64,000 nt of DNA from Solirubrobacter sp963792915 (GCA_963792915.1 CAWBYD010000006.1:310001-374000); one strand, 5' to 3'; numbered from the stretch's first letter, positions 44,644 through 54,379 are shown. Made by a program: numbers and translations. The notes: generated from the sequence alone by a model not told the origin.

Positions 44644-46347
44644 TCAGGCCGGCTGGCGGCGGCGCAGGCGCTCGGCCATCACGGCGTTGAGCGTCGCCTC
44701 GAGCGCCGGCATTAGCGGCTCGTGCTGGCTCGCGCCGATCTCGTAGACCACGGCGCCCTCGAGCGCGCGCACCGTGGCGCTGTGCGGCGCGCCGGTGAGC
44801 AGCGACATCTCGCCGATCACGTCGCCCTTGGTCATCGTGTCGATCACGACGTCGTGGCCGGCCCGGCGTACGAGCACCTCGAGCCGCCCCTCGGCGAGCA
44901 GGAAGAGCGAGCGCGTGCTCGGCGTGCCCTCGATCACGAGCCGCTCGGTCGGCCCGAGGGTGAGCGGGCGGGCCGTGCGCGCCAGCACGCCGCGCTCGTC
45001 GTCGCCGAGCGCGCGGAACAGCTCCGCCTCGGCGATCAGCGCGGGCAGCTCCGCGGCCGGATGCCGGAAGCTCTCAGGGATCGACGCCCCGACGTCGAGC
45101 GCCGGGCCGTAGCCGTCGCGGCGCTGGAGCAGCGGCACCCGCTCGGGCAGGTGCATGTGCGCCTCGAGCAGGCTGACCTGGCGCGGCACGCACTCGGCGC
45201 CGGTGTGGTCCATCAACCCGCGCGCCTGCGCCCAGTCGGCGACGTCGTTCATCGACGCGCGATATGCGTTGCAGGCCGACGCGAAGAGGCCGTCGGTGCG
45301 CTGCCAGAGCACCAGGTCGCGCGCGGGGGCGGGCAGCTGGTCGAGCTCCGGGAACGCGGCGGGGATGTTGCGCAGCACGGCGCGCTCGGCGTCGCGGAAC
45401 ACGCGCTGCCACGTCTCCTGGGCGTTGTGGAGGTTCGCGCCGGCGAGCTCGATCGCGTGCTTGAGATCGTCGTGGTGCACGTGCAGGAAGCGCAGCGTCG
45501 CCTTCTTCTTGGCCATCAGGTTCCACAGCGAGACGCCGCGGATCTCGCGCTGCTTCCAGACCCCGCGCCATGCGTCGGGATCGATCCGCGCGCGCAGCTC
45601 GGCGAAGTCCTCGCTCGTCTCGACGGCGGCGCGCTCGCCGGGCGTGAGCAGGTCCCCGACGTCGTCGCGGACGGCCTCGCAGATGCCGAGGAAGGTCAGG
45701 AACTCGAGGTAGAGTCCGACGCGCATCAGCCAGCCGGGGTCGGCGAGATGGCGCCCCGTGCCCGCGATGTCCTGGACCAGCGCGTGCGTGTAGAGCGCGG
45801 CCTTGTCGGACCCGATCTGCAGCACCGGAAACCACGGGTGGCGGGCGATCGCGCGCCGGCCGCCCTGGCGCGAGACGTCGAGCGGGAGCAGCCGGTCCAT
45901 CAGCCGCCGGTAGAGCGAGCCGCAGCGGCGCAGGTCGCACACGAACAGCTCGGTCTCGGCGTTGCCGATCTGCACGCGCAGCTGCTGGGAGAACAGGTGC
46001 TCGAACGCGAACGCGTCGGCGCCCAGCACGTCGCTCACCGGCGGCAGCGAGAGCACGAGCCGCCCGCGCTCGCCGGGCGCCAGCAGCGGCTCGCCGTCGG
46101 CACCGAGCACGAAGCTCATCGGCGCCACCGGGCGGTCCTCCCAGCCCGGCACGGGCACCGGCGCGCGCGTGCCGTGCGGCCCGGTGAACGACAGCGTCGC
46201 GCGGACCGCGCCCGGGCCGGAGGCGGTGTAGAGCACGTGCGCGGGATCGGGCTCGCCGCCGGGCAGCAGCACGGCGACGCGCTCGCTGGAGCCGAGCCCC
46301 GGATGCGCCGCCTCGTCGGAGGGCCGGCGCCCGGGGAAGAACGGCAC
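44644..46347 (-). CDS. Cyclic nucleotide-binding domain protein with unknown N-terminal domain
   Basis: ~567 aa (GTG 46347 is the first in-frame start near the conserved part; upstream frame has none clear). N-terminal ~420 residues are unrecognised, rich in Trp/His (LHVHHDDLKHAIELAGANLH) and shaped as helices. C-terminal ~130 residues are a cNMP-binding domain (LRALGDDERGVLARTARPLT, then MTKGDVIGEMSLLTGAPHSA). No HTH follows, so it is not a CRP-type regulator. A possible role as cNMP sensor with an enzyme-like partner domain is inference. Confidence 0.7.
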   Translation of the reverse strand: MPFFPGRRPSDEAAHPGLGSSERVAVLLPGGEPDPAHVLYTASGPGAVRATLSFTGPHGTRAPVPVPGWEDRPVAPMSFVLGADGEPLLAPGERGRLVLSLPPVSDVLGADAFAFEHLFSQQLRVQIGNAETELFVCDLRRCGSLYRRLMDRLLPLDVSRQGGRRAIARHPWFPVLQIGSDKAALYTHALVQDIAGTGRHLADPGWLMRVGLYLEFLTFLGICEAVRDDVGDLLTPGERAAVETSEDFAELRARIDPDAWRGVWKQREIRGVSLWNLMAKKKATLRFLHVHHDDLKHAIELAGANLHNAQETWQRVFRDAERAVLRNIPAAFPELDQLPAPARDLVLWQRTDGLFASACNAYRASMNDVADWAQARGLMDHTGAECVPRQVSLLEAHMHLPERVPLLQRRDGYGPALDVGASIPESFRHPAAELPALIAEAELFRALGDDERGVLARTARPLTLGPTERLVIEGTPSTRSLFLLAEGRLEVLVRRAGHDVVIDTMTKGDVIGEMSLLTGAPHSATVRALEGAVVYEIGASQHEPLMPALEATLNAVMAERLRRRQPA

Positions 46348-46510
46348 GATCGTGATGTCTGCGGGCGCGCTGATGGCAGACGAGCATCCCGGTCCGCCGG
46401 CTCGAAGTCCAGCGAGTCGGCGGCCAGCCGCACACGCGCTGCGGTCGTCCGCCACGCGGGCGGGAGCGACCCGCCCGGTGGCGGTCCCGGGCCGCCCGTA
46501 CGGTTGCCCG

Positions 46511-46713
46511 ATGGACGTTCTGACCAGGCGCGACGAGGGCCGCACCGTCTGCCACGCGGGCAACCTCATGCAGTGGAAGCCGTGTTCCTGCCGCGCCGCG
46601 TGCCGCACGCGTTCTCGGTCGCGTGCGCGTCCGGCGTCGCCCGCCGCGGACTTCCCGGTCGAGCGCGCCGCCGCCGCGCTCGCGCCGCATGGCGTCGCGA
46701 TCCTCGGGCCTAG
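46511..46713 (+). pseudogene. Internally deleted cupin-like gene remnant
   Basis: ATG 46511 opens MDVLTRRDEGRTVCHAGNLM followed by QWK, matching starts of small cupin proteins. A frame change near 46573 gives EAVFLPRRVPHAFSVA, the typical cupin motif-2 stretch (F-P-H-x-F). Another change gives ERAAAALAPHGVAILGP, a family C-terminus. Most of the ~150-aa cupin is missing between these pieces. It lies between the LAL regulator and the cNMP protein, in a 360-nt gap. This looks like a deletion pseudogene. Confidence 0.55.
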
Positions 46714-49406
46714 CGCTCCAGCGCCTCGGCCAGCTCCTCGCGCGAGTGGATGTCGAGCTTGATGTAGATGTGGCGCAGGTGATACTCGATCGTCTTCGGG
46801 CTCAGGAACAGCGCCGCGGCCGCCTCGCGCGTCGTCCGGCCGGCGCCGAGCAGGAGCGCGATCTGCAGCTCCTGCGGCGTCAGCGCGTCGACGGTGCTGG
46901 GGTCGCGGCGGCGCAGCGTCTCGCCGGTGGCCGCGAGCTCTGAGCGCGCGCGCTCGGCCCACGGGTCGGCGTCGAGGCGCTCGAACGCCTCCAGCGCGGC
47001 CCGCAGCTGCGTGCGGGCAAGGACGCGGTTGCGGTCGCGCCGCAGGCGCTCGCCGTACGCCAGCCGCGTGCGCGCCGCCTCGAACGCGTCGGGGGTCTGC
47101 TCGTGGAGCGCCAGCGCCTGCTCGAACTCGCCGATGCAGCGCAGCGCGCGGGCGAGCGCCCACGGCTGGCCCTTGACGCGTGCGCCGGCGAGGAACTCGC
47201 TCGCCGCGCGTTCGGCGGCCTCGCCGCGCCCGAGCCGCAGGTAGGCGTCGACGAGCTCGGGACCGGGCGAGAGGTCGGCGTCGGTGATCGCCAGCTCGCG
47301 CAGCAGCTCCTGCTGGCGCGCGAAGTGCTCGACGGCGCGCTCCGGGTGGCCGAGGCCGAGCTCGAGCTCGCCCAGCGCCGCGCTCAGCCAGACCTCCTGC
47401 AGCCGCGTGCCGACGACGCGGCAGAGCTCGAGCGCCTCGGCCGCGCAGGCGCGGCACTCCGGCTCGCGTCCGCGGCGCGCGTGCAGCGCGGCCAGCCCCG
47501 CCAGGCCGAAGACGAGATCGACGCGCTGGCCGCTCTCGCGGGCGAGGTCGATCGCCTCGCGGTAGCTGGCCTCGGCGACGGCCCAGCGATCCGTCGCGGC
47601 CTGGTCGCGGGCGATCAGGTTGAGCACGAACGGGAGCGAGCCGACCGCGGCGCGCGCCCGGGCGGCGCCGAGGGCGTGGCGCAGCAGCGAGCGTCCCGCG
47701 CCGGTGCGGCGCAGGAAGATCGGCCCCACGGTCAGCCACGGCAGCAGGTCGAGGTCGCCGCGCAGCGCGGGCGCGCCCTCGGCGAGCGCGACGGCCGCCC
47801 GGATCGCCTCCGCGCCCCTCGCGCCGTCGCCGCCGACGATCAGCGAGATGCCGACGGCGGTGCCGGCCAGGAACTGCGCGCGCAGCGAGGCGTTCTCCGG
47901 CAGGGTCGCGCGCGCCCGTTCGGCGACCCGCAGCAGCTCCGGCGCGTTGCCGGCGAAGAAGCAGGCGCTCGCCGCCTCGGCGAGCATCGCGACCGCCCGC
48001 TCAGGCTCCGCGCGTGCGGCCGCGGCCACCAGGATCGCGTGGCCTTGCATGACGGGCCCGCGGCGAGCGGCGATGTGGCCGGCGAGCCGGTCGATCTCGA
48101 CCAGCTTGCCCGCGTCCGTCGTGGACGCGCGCGCGCCGTCGAGCAGCGCGACGGCGCGCTCGGCGAGCCCGCCGAGCCACGCGGTCTCCGCCGCCTGGGT
48201 CAGCAGCCGCGCGCGCCGCTCGAGGTCGGAGGCCAGCAGCGCCGCGCGCTCGAACGAGGCGGCGGCGGTCGCGTAGGCGCTGCGGGCGCGCCCGCGCGTG
48301 CCGGCCTGCTCGAGCGCGGAGGAGGCCGACTCGTCGACGCCGATCGCCGCCGCCGCGAGGTGCCAGGCGCGGCGGTCGATGTCGCGGTCGGGCAGGACGG
48401 CGGCGAGCGCGCGGTGCGCCTCGCGCCGCTGCTCGGCGGGCGCGTCGGCGTAGATCGCCGAGCGGGCGAGCGGGTGCCGGAACTCGACCGCGCCGGTGTG
48501 CAGCGTCACCAGCCCCGCGCTCTCGGCGACGGTCAGCGCCGACAGGTCGAGGGCGCCGAGCGCCGCCGCGCGCGAGAGCAGCGACAGGTCCCCGCTGTCG
48601 CTCGTCGCGGCGAGCACCAGCACGCGCCGGGCGTGCTCGTCGAGCGTGCCCAGGCGCTGCACGAAGGCGCGCGCGATGCGGGCGGAGACGAGCACCGGGG
48701 CGCCGTCCGGGGCGAGCGCGAGCTGGGCCGCGTCGGGGCCGAGCTCGAGCAGCGCGAGCGGGTTGCCGGCCGTCGCCCGGTGCAGCCGCTGCATCGCCTC
48801 GCGCGGCGCGTGGATCAGCGTCGCCGCGTCCCCCGGGCTCAGCCCGGCGAGCGCGAGCGCGGGCAGGTCGGCCCCGTCGAGCAGTGACGGCTCGCCCTCG
48901 CGGACGGCGATCAGGACCGCGATCGGATCGGCCACGAGGCGCCGGAAGGCGAACAGGAGCGCCTGCGCGCTGGACCCGTCGAGCCAGTGCGCGTCGTCGA
49001 CCAGGACGGCCACCGGCGCTCGCTCCGCGTAGGCGGCGAGCAGGCTGAGCGTCGCCGCGCCGACGGCGAAGCGCTCCTGCGCCGGCCCGTGACGCAGGGC
49101 CAGCGCGCCCTCGAGCGCGACCTCCTGCGGCCTCGGGATCGCGTCGAGCATGCCGAGCGCGGGGCGCAGCAGTTCGAGCAGGGAAGCGAACGGGATCCGC
49201 GACTCGGACTCGATCCCGCGCGCCCGCAGCACCTGCATGCCGTCGGCGCGCGCGGCGGCGTGATCGAGCAGCGCGGTCTTGCCGATCCCCGGCTCGCCGA
49301 CGAACGCCAGCGCCGCGCTGGTACCCGAGCGGGCGCGCTCGAGCGCCTGCTCGATCGCCTCGCGCTCCACGTCCCGGCCGAGCAGCACCGGGGCGAGTCT
49401 ACGCAT
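46710..49406 (-). CDS. Large ATP-binding LuxR (LAL) transcriptional regulator
   Basis: 898 aa, no signal. Walker A (VGEPGIGKTALLDHA), Walker B (VAVLVDDAHWLDGSSA), TPR-like helices through ~300-800, and a C-terminal LuxR HTH (ALTPQELQIALLLGAGRTTR, then REAAAALFLSPKTIEYHLRH). LAL proteins (MalT-like) are ATP-driven activators of catabolic or secondary-metabolism genes. Neighbours are a remnant cupin and a divergent frameshifted methyltransferase, with 76 nt between the LAL start and the methyltransferase ATG. Confidence 0.93.
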   Translation of the reverse strand: MRRLAPVLLGRDVEREAIEQALERARSGTSAALAFVGEPGIGKTALLDHAAARADGMQVLRARGIESESRIPFASLLELLRPALGMLDAIPRPQEVALEGALALRHGPAQERFAVGAATLSLLAAYAERAPVAVLVDDAHWLDGSSAQALLFAFRRLVADPIAVLIAVREGEPSLLDGADLPALALAGLSPGDAATLIHAPREAMQRLHRATAGNPLALLELGPDAAQLALAPDGAPVLVSARIARAFVQRLGTLDEHARRVLVLAATSDSGDLSLLSRAAALGALDLSALTVAESAGLVTLHTGAVEFRHPLARSAIYADAPAEQRREAHRALAAVLPDRDIDRRAWHLAAAAIGVDESASSALEQAGTRGRARSAYATAAASFERAALLASDLERRARLLTQAAETAWLGGLAERAVALLDGARASTTDAGKLVEIDRLAGHIAARRGPVMQGHAILVAAAARAEPERAVAMLAEAASACFFAGNAPELLRVAERARATLPENASLRAQFLAGTAVGISLIVGGDGARGAEAIRAAVALAEGAPALRGDLDLLPWLTVGPIFLRRTGAGRSLLRHALGAARARAAVGSLPFVLNLIARDQAATDRWAVAEASYREAIDLARESGQRVDLVFGLAGLAALHARRGREPECRACAAEALELCRVVGTRLQEVWLSAALGELELGLGHPERAVEHFARQQELLRELAITDADLSPGPELVDAYLRLGRGEAAERAASEFLAGARVKGQPWALARALRCIGEFEQALALHEQTPDAFEAARTRLAYGERLRRDRNRVLARTQLRAALEAFERLDADPWAERARSELAATGETLRRRDPSTVDALTPQELQIALLLGAGRTTREAAAALFLSPKTIEYHLRHIYIKLDIHSREELAEALER

Positions 49407-49482
49407 CCACTAGGTGGGGTCCGGAAGAGAACGCCGCCGCCGCGACCGTAGCCTCGCCGGACCCCAGACCCAGGAGGCCACG

Positions 49483-50563
49483 ATGGCCACGATCGATCCT
49501 CCCGTCGAGCTCGACGGAGACAAACTCACGCAATTCGTGTTCCGCGCAGTCGACGAGGTGGGCGCCGCGCTCAGCGCTTCGCTCGTCGTCATGGGCGACA
49601 AGCTCGGGCTCTACCGCGCGCTGGCCGGCACCGGCGGGCTCACGCCGGTCGAGCTGGCCCAGCGCACCGGCACCGCGGAGCGCTACGTCCGCGAGTGGCT
49701 GAACGTGCAGGCGGCCGGCGGCTACGTCGCCTATGACCCCGACAGCGGCCGCTACACGCTGCCGCCCGAGCAGACCGTCGCGCTCACCGACGCCGACAGC
49801 CCGGCGTACCTGCCCGGCTTCTTCCAGCTCGCGATCGGCGCCGTGCTGGACTCGCCGCGCATCACCGACGCGGCCCGCTCCGGCGAGGGCGTCGGCTGGC
49901 ACGAGCACGTCCACGACGTCCACGACGGTTGCGAGCGCTTCTTCCGCCCCGGCTACAACGCGAACCTGATCAGCGAGTGGCTGCCGGCGCTGGACGGCGT
50001 CGTCGACAAGCTCCAGCGCGGGGCGCGCGTCGCCGACGTGGGCTGCGGCCACGGCGCCTCGACGATCCTGATGGCCGAGTCGTTCCCGAAGTCGCTGTTC
50101 GCGGGCACCGACTACCACCTCGGCTCGATCGAGACGGCCCGCCAGCGCGCGCAGGAGGCCGGCGTGCAGGACCGCGTGCGCTTCGACGCCGAGGCCGCGT
50201 CGGCGTATCAGCGGCACCGGCTACGACCTCGTGACGATGTTCGACTGCCTGCACGACATGGGCGACCCGGTCGGCGCCGCCCGCCACGTGCGCTCGACGC
50301 TGCACCCCGACGGCACCTGGATGATCGTCGAGCCCAACGCGGGCGACCGCGTCGAGGACAACCTCAACCCGGTCGGGCGCGCGTACTACGCGTTCTCGAC
50401 GCTGCTGTGCACGCCCGCGTCGCTCTCCCAGGAGGTCGGGCTCGCGCTCGGCGCGCAGGCGGGCGAGGCGCGCATCCGCGACGTCGTCGAGGCGGGCGGC
50501 TTCACGCGCTTCCGGCGCGTGGCCGAGACGCCGTTCAACCTCGTGTTCGAGGCGCGGCCGTGA
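49483..50563 (+). pseudogene. Class I SAM-dependent methyltransferase, frameshifted near 50209
   Basis: AGGAGG is 5 nt from ATG 49483. N-terminal winged-helix-like dimerisation part (GLTPVELAQRTGTAERYVRE), then SAM motif I VADVGCGHGASTILMAE and a YHLGSIETARQRAQ stretch. After ~residue 242 (AEAASAY) the frame is lost. One base over it continues SGTGYDLVTMFDCLHDMGDP, then GTWMIVEPNAGDRV, to TGA 50563. One extra base near 50209 breaks the gene. Decayed gene or assembly error. O-methyltransferase type by family. Confidence 0.8.
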
Positions 50564-52049
50564 GCAGCGCCAGCTGAGCGAGGCCGTCGAGGCTTCGCTC
50601 GAGCCCGTCCCGGTCGCGCTCGACGCCCAGCTCGGCGGCGAGCGCGGCCCGGTCGCGGGTGCCGTCCAGCAGGGCCACGAGCCGCTTGGCGAGATCGTCC
50701 TCGATGCTCACCGAGGAGTGGCGGAGGTTCGTCACCAGCTCGCCCGCGGCCGCCTGGAGGCGGGCGAGCGGGGTCATCTGCGGGCGCTCGCCCGGCCGTG
50801 CGGACATCCGCGGCGGGTAGGCGTGCAGCTGCACCAGGTTCGCCGCGTAGCCGCCGAGCAGCGCGGCGTGCACGGCGTCGCCGCCGTCGAGGTCGCGCAC
50901 CCAGACGGCGGCCGGCCAGCTCGCCGCGGCCCGCTCGAGCGCCGCGATCACCTGCGGGTGGTCGGTGGTCAGCGTCGCGCCGGTCGGCCCCTCGAACACG
51001 CCCACGCCGGCGCGCACGGCGCTCGACGAGACCGCGAGCCGCTCGATCACCTCCGTCCGCGGGCTGCGCTCGACGGTCTGCGCGGCATGGCAGAGCAGGG
51101 TCTGCCGGAACGCGCGCCCCTTGACGAAGTCCAGGTACTGCTCGCGCCGCGTCACGTCGCCGAGCTCTTGCAGCGCCGCTGACGCGGCGCCGACCTGCAT
51201 CTCGTTGAAGTCCGCCTCGGCGAGGTACTGCAGCCCGTGGCGCCCGGCGTGGGCGGCGAACTCGTGGAAGTAGACGGCGTCGTTGATGTCCGCGAGCTCG
51301 TCGTGCAGCAGGCTGGCGTCGGCCCGGCCGAGCAGCAGCTCGGCCTGGTGGCGCAGCTCCTGCTCGGGCGGCCACGCCTCCAGCAGGAAGCGCAGCAGCG
51401 CGCGCGCCTGCTCGATCCGCTCGAGCGGATCGGCGAGCCCTGCGGTGTGGTAGCGCAGCATGTCGCGCAGCGCCTCGCGCAGGCGTCCGCCCGGGAGCGC
51501 GTTGTAGCTCACGTAGGCGACGCCGTTCTCGGCCAGCGCGCGGGCGCACACGGCCAGCAGCCGGTCGCGCGCCACCGGCGCCAGCCACGAGTAGACGCCG
51601 TGCGCGATCACGTAGTCAAAGCCGCCGGCCGGCGGCTCGTAGTCCTCGATCGCGACCGGCTCGAGCGTCAGGTTCTCGATCCCGGCCGCCGCGGCGACGG
51701 CGCGTCCGCGCGCGATCGCCCCCGGCGCCGCGTCGATCCCGGCGAAGTGCGCGTCTCCGAGCGCGACCGCCAGCGGCGCGAGGTTCCCGCCGTCGCCGCA
51801 GCCGAGCTCGAGCACGCGGCAGTGCTCGACGTCCGCGGGCGTCAGGCCGAACAGCATGGCGAGCGTCGCCAGCCGGTCGGGGTGGGTCTGCGCGAACGGG
51901 TGCCCGGCGTACGGGACGTCGTCGTAGAGCGAGGTCAGAACCGCTCGTCGACGAGGCGCGCGCCGAGCGGGCGTGCCGCGGCCGGCATGTACGTGAGCAG
52001 GACGTCCAACACCACGCCCACATCTACACCAGGGCTCCGGCTCCGTCAA
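50535..52049 (-). CDS. Class I methyltransferase with C-terminal methyltransferase-regulatory domain
   Basis: Long frame of 504 aa; the likely N-terminus is nearer 51940 (VLTSLYDDVPYAGHPFAQTH), where no ATG/GTG/TTG is placed. A TTG is at 52049. SAM motif I is RVLELGCGDGGNLAPLAVAL. The C-terminal half (FHEFAAHAGRHGLQYLAEAD) is the methyltransferase regulatory domain type (PF10119-like). The target is unknown. It overlaps the convergent 49483-50563 gene by 29 nt. Confidence 0.7.
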   Translation of the reverse strand: MTEPEPWCRCGRGVGRPAHVHAGRGTPARRAPRRRAVLTSLYDDVPYAGHPFAQTHPDRLATLAMLFGLTPADVEHCRVLELGCGDGGNLAPLAVALGDAHFAGIDAAPGAIARGRAVAAAAGIENLTLEPVAIEDYEPPAGGFDYVIAHGVYSWLAPVARDRLLAVCARALAENGVAYVSYNALPGGRLREALRDMLRYHTAGLADPLERIEQARALLRFLLEAWPPEQELRHQAELLLGRADASLLHDELADINDAVYFHEFAAHAGRHGLQYLAEADFNEMQVGAASAALQELGDVTRREQYLDFVKGRAFRQTLLCHAAQTVERSPRTEVIERLAVSSSAVRAGVGVFEGPTGATLTTDHPQVIAALERAAASWPAAVWVRDLDGGDAVHAALLGGYAANLVQLHAYPPRMSARPGERPQMTPLARLQAAAGELVTNLRHSSVSIEDDLAKRLVALLDGTRDRAALAAELGVERDRDGLERSLDGLAQLALLTAAPRTRG

Positions 52050-52162
52050 CTGCGCGCGCTTGTCCTTCGGCTGACAGACCGGATTTCCGACCTGGCGATC
52101 CGGGAGGAGCGATCTGCAGTGGCGGCTTGACAGCGCGGCGCGCAGTCCGCAGGCTGGCGGGG

Positions 52163-53770
52163 ATGCCCGACGCGATCGCCGAGCAGCAGCAACCGCTCAG
52201 CCCCGCTCCGGCCGCGCTGGCCGCGACGGGTCCGGCGCCCGCGGCGCCCACGGGCATCTCGGCGCTGGTCTCAAACCAGGCCAGGGTCACCGCGCTGCAG
52301 CGCGCGGCCGGACGGCCCGGCTCGGTCGCGCGCGCGCCGCTGGCCGGCTTCCCCGCGCGGCCGGACGATACGCCGACGCTCGCGGCGCTCGCCCGCGTCG
52401 CCGGCACGCGCCGCACCGTCGCGCGCTACGAGGCCGGCGAGCACGCGCAGTTCGGCGGCCAGGGGACGGTGATGGTCAACGGCGTCCCGATCCCCGCCGG
52501 CAACGTGATCGCGATGGCTGACTTCTACCGCAGCCCCGAGGCCATGAACAAGGCCGACGCCGCGGAGCTGACGGCGCTCAACGCACTGATCGAACGCGAC
52601 AAGAACGCCCGCCTGGGCGTCCCGGGCGCGACCGCGCCGAGCAACGACGAGATCGAGCAGGCGACCGCCGGCCGCCCCGCCGGCGAGCGCTACATGGACC
52701 TCAACAAGACCAACTTCTCACACTTCGCGCCGCCGTCTGACCCGACCAAGGCCGTCGCGGGCCAGGACCACAAGTCAGCGTGGGAGATCAACCACCGCAA
52801 GGCGCTCGACCAGGCCAAGAAGAACGCCGCGCCGGCGGGCGCGGCGCAGGCCTCGGACCCGGCGAAGCCCGACCAGGGCACGGTCGGAGCCGACGCCAAG
52901 GTCACGAACCTGTTCGCGGCCCACTATCTGACCGACGCGTTCTCCGCCGGGCACCTCGTCAACAAGCAGGAGGTGATGGACAAGGCGAAGGCGTACTGGG
53001 ACAAGGTCGCCACGCACTGGGGCCTCCCGGGCACGAACGACTTCACGGACAAGGTGGCGCCGAAGCTGATGGCCGACCCGACGGTGGGCGGCGCGCTCGC
53101 GGGGCAGGAGATCCGCCTGATCCAGTGGAAGCGGGTCGACGCGCACCGGCTCTCCGAGCTGCTCTACGGCATGTCCGACGACAAGGACACCAAGGGCGAC
53201 TTCTTCAACCTGTTCGCGCGCATGGTCCACGACAAGCTCAACCGCGACGGCGTCGAGGTGTCCAACGGCAAGAAGACGTGGAAGCTGTCCGGCGACGCGA
53301 CGCTCAACCACGACTCGCTCGAGCAGGGCCAGCTCGCGGTCGCCGAGTCCGAGAAGAACCTCCAGGAAGCCGCGACCACCAGCGGCGACCTCGACTACGC
53401 GGCGATGTTCGCGCGCGTGTGGGCGCTGGTGCCCAAGCCCACGACGGCCGGCGACGCGTTCGTCAAGCAGGTCGTGGACACGGTCGGCAATGCCGGCAAG
53501 CAGGAGGCCGAGGACGAGCTGGTGCGGCTGGCCCATGACGAGATCAAGACCGTGATCGACCAGCTCAAGCAGCAGAAGCGCATCCGGCCAGCACCGAACA
53601 AGGGCGCGGTGCGCAGTGCGCCGGCCACGGGCGCGGGCGGCGCCCCGCCGTCGGCGGGCGGAGGAGCGGGCGGCGGCTCGGCCGACGGCGGCGGTGGAGC
53701 GCCTGACGGCGGCGTGCGCGTGCCGGCGGGCGTCGGCGACGGCGGCCTGCCGCCGGGCGGGTTGCCGTAG
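52163..53770 (+). CDS. Candidate eCIS (contractile injection system) cargo protein
   Basis: 535 aa from ATG 52163. Residues 41-50 are RVTALQRAAG. That matches the LQRxAGN-type N-terminal motif found in many cargo and associated proteins of extracellular contractile injection systems, here with a changed last residue. From ~100 there is a globular region with EAGEHAQFGGQGTVMVNGVP. A conserved segment HYLTDAFSAGHL (His254, Asp258 region) resembles metal-site motifs seen in zinc-dependent phospholipase-C-like folds. A low-complexity Gly/Ala/Pro tail ends it. No eCIS structural genes lie in the window. The eCIS link and enzymatic role are inference. Confidence 0.6.
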   Translation: MPDAIAEQQQPLSPAPAALAATGPAPAAPTGISALVSNQARVTALQRAAGRPGSVARAPLAGFPARPDDTPTLAALARVAGTRRTVARYEAGEHAQFGGQGTVMVNGVPIPAGNVIAMADFYRSPEAMNKADAAELTALNALIERDKNARLGVPGATAPSNDEIEQATAGRPAGERYMDLNKTNFSHFAPPSDPTKAVAGQDHKSAWEINHRKALDQAKKNAAPAGAAQASDPAKPDQGTVGADAKVTNLFAAHYLTDAFSAGHLVNKQEVMDKAKAYWDKVATHWGLPGTNDFTDKVAPKLMADPTVGGALAGQEIRLIQWKRVDAHRLSELLYGMSDDKDTKGDFFNLFARMVHDKLNRDGVEVSNGKKTWKLSGDATLNHDSLEQGQLAVAESEKNLQEAATTSGDLDYAAMFARVWALVPKPTTAGDAFVKQVVDTVGNAGKQEAEDELVRLAHDEIKTVIDQLKQQKRIRPAPNKGAVRSAPATGAGGAPPSAGGGAGGGSADGGGGAPDGGVRVPAGVGDGGLPPGGLP

Positions 53771-53771
53771 G

Positions 53772-54371
53772 TCAGTCCGGCCCCAGCGTGCGCAGCGCCC
53801 ACAGCTCGAACGCGAGCTGATCGACGATCGGCAGCGGTCCCGCGGCACCGCGCAGCGTGGCGAGGCTGCCCTCGTAGTGCTCGAGCCGCTCCTGCAGCAC
53901 CGGGTCCTCGAGCGCGTGCGGGTCGCGCGCCGCCTGGGCCCGCAGCTCGCGCGCCTTGGCGATCTTGTCCGCGGCATAGACCGCGTGCGCGTCCGGCCCC
54001 GCGGCCGCGAGCTGCTCGCGCAGCGCGGCCTTGCGCGCCGCGTAGTCGGTGACCGACTCATCCTCGGTCACCGCCGCCACGATCGCCGCCGTCCGCTCGC
54101 CGCAGCGCGCGCGCACGTCCTCGACCGTCGCGGGCGTCTTCTCGACAACGTCGTGCAGCACGCCTGCCGCGACCACCTCGTCGTCGAAGCCGCGGCCGCT
54201 GAGCAGCGCCGCGACCTCGAGCGGGTGCACGATGAACGGCGCGTGGTCGAGCTCGCGGCGCTGGCTCGCGTGCATGTCCCACGCCCAGTCGACGGCGGCG
54301 GCCACGAGCGGGCGGCCCGCGGCGTACGGCGGCTGGCGTGCAACACCGCCCAGGAGGTCCGGCTTTGCCAT
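53772..54371 (-). CDS. HD-domain phosphohydrolase, alarmone-hydrolase-like (SAH/Mesh1 type)
   Basis: 199 aa from ATG 54371. HD core: APFIVHPLEVAALLSGRGFD, then VVAAGVLHDVVEKTPATVED. This is the RSH hydrolase pattern HPLEVA...HDVVEDT, but the usual Asp after Glu is Lys (EK). A later conserved DKIAKARELR segment aligns with the family's Asp/Lys stretch. Small RSH-like hydrolases degrade (p)ppGpp; loss of that Asp might alter metal or activity. It is next to the flavin monooxygenase. Confidence 0.75.
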   Translation of the reverse strand: MAKPDLLGGVARQPPYAAGRPLVAAAVDWAWDMHASQRRELDHAPFIVHPLEVAALLSGRGFDDEVVAAGVLHDVVEKTPATVEDVRARCGERTAAIVAAVTEDESVTDYAARKAALREQLAAAGPDAHAVYAADKIAKARELRAQAARDPHALEDPVLQERLEHYEGSLATLRGAAGPLPIVDQLAFELWALRTLGPD

Positions 54372-54379
54372 GACGGGCC

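Noticed and set aside
47103..48887. Large plus-strand frame opposite the LAL regulator
   Set aside because: Shadow translation; the minus strand encodes clear Walker and LuxR motifs.
44644..49406. Secondary-metabolite cluster around the LAL regulator and methyltransferases
   Set aside because: No core biosynthetic enzyme (PKS, NRPS, terpene synthase) is present.
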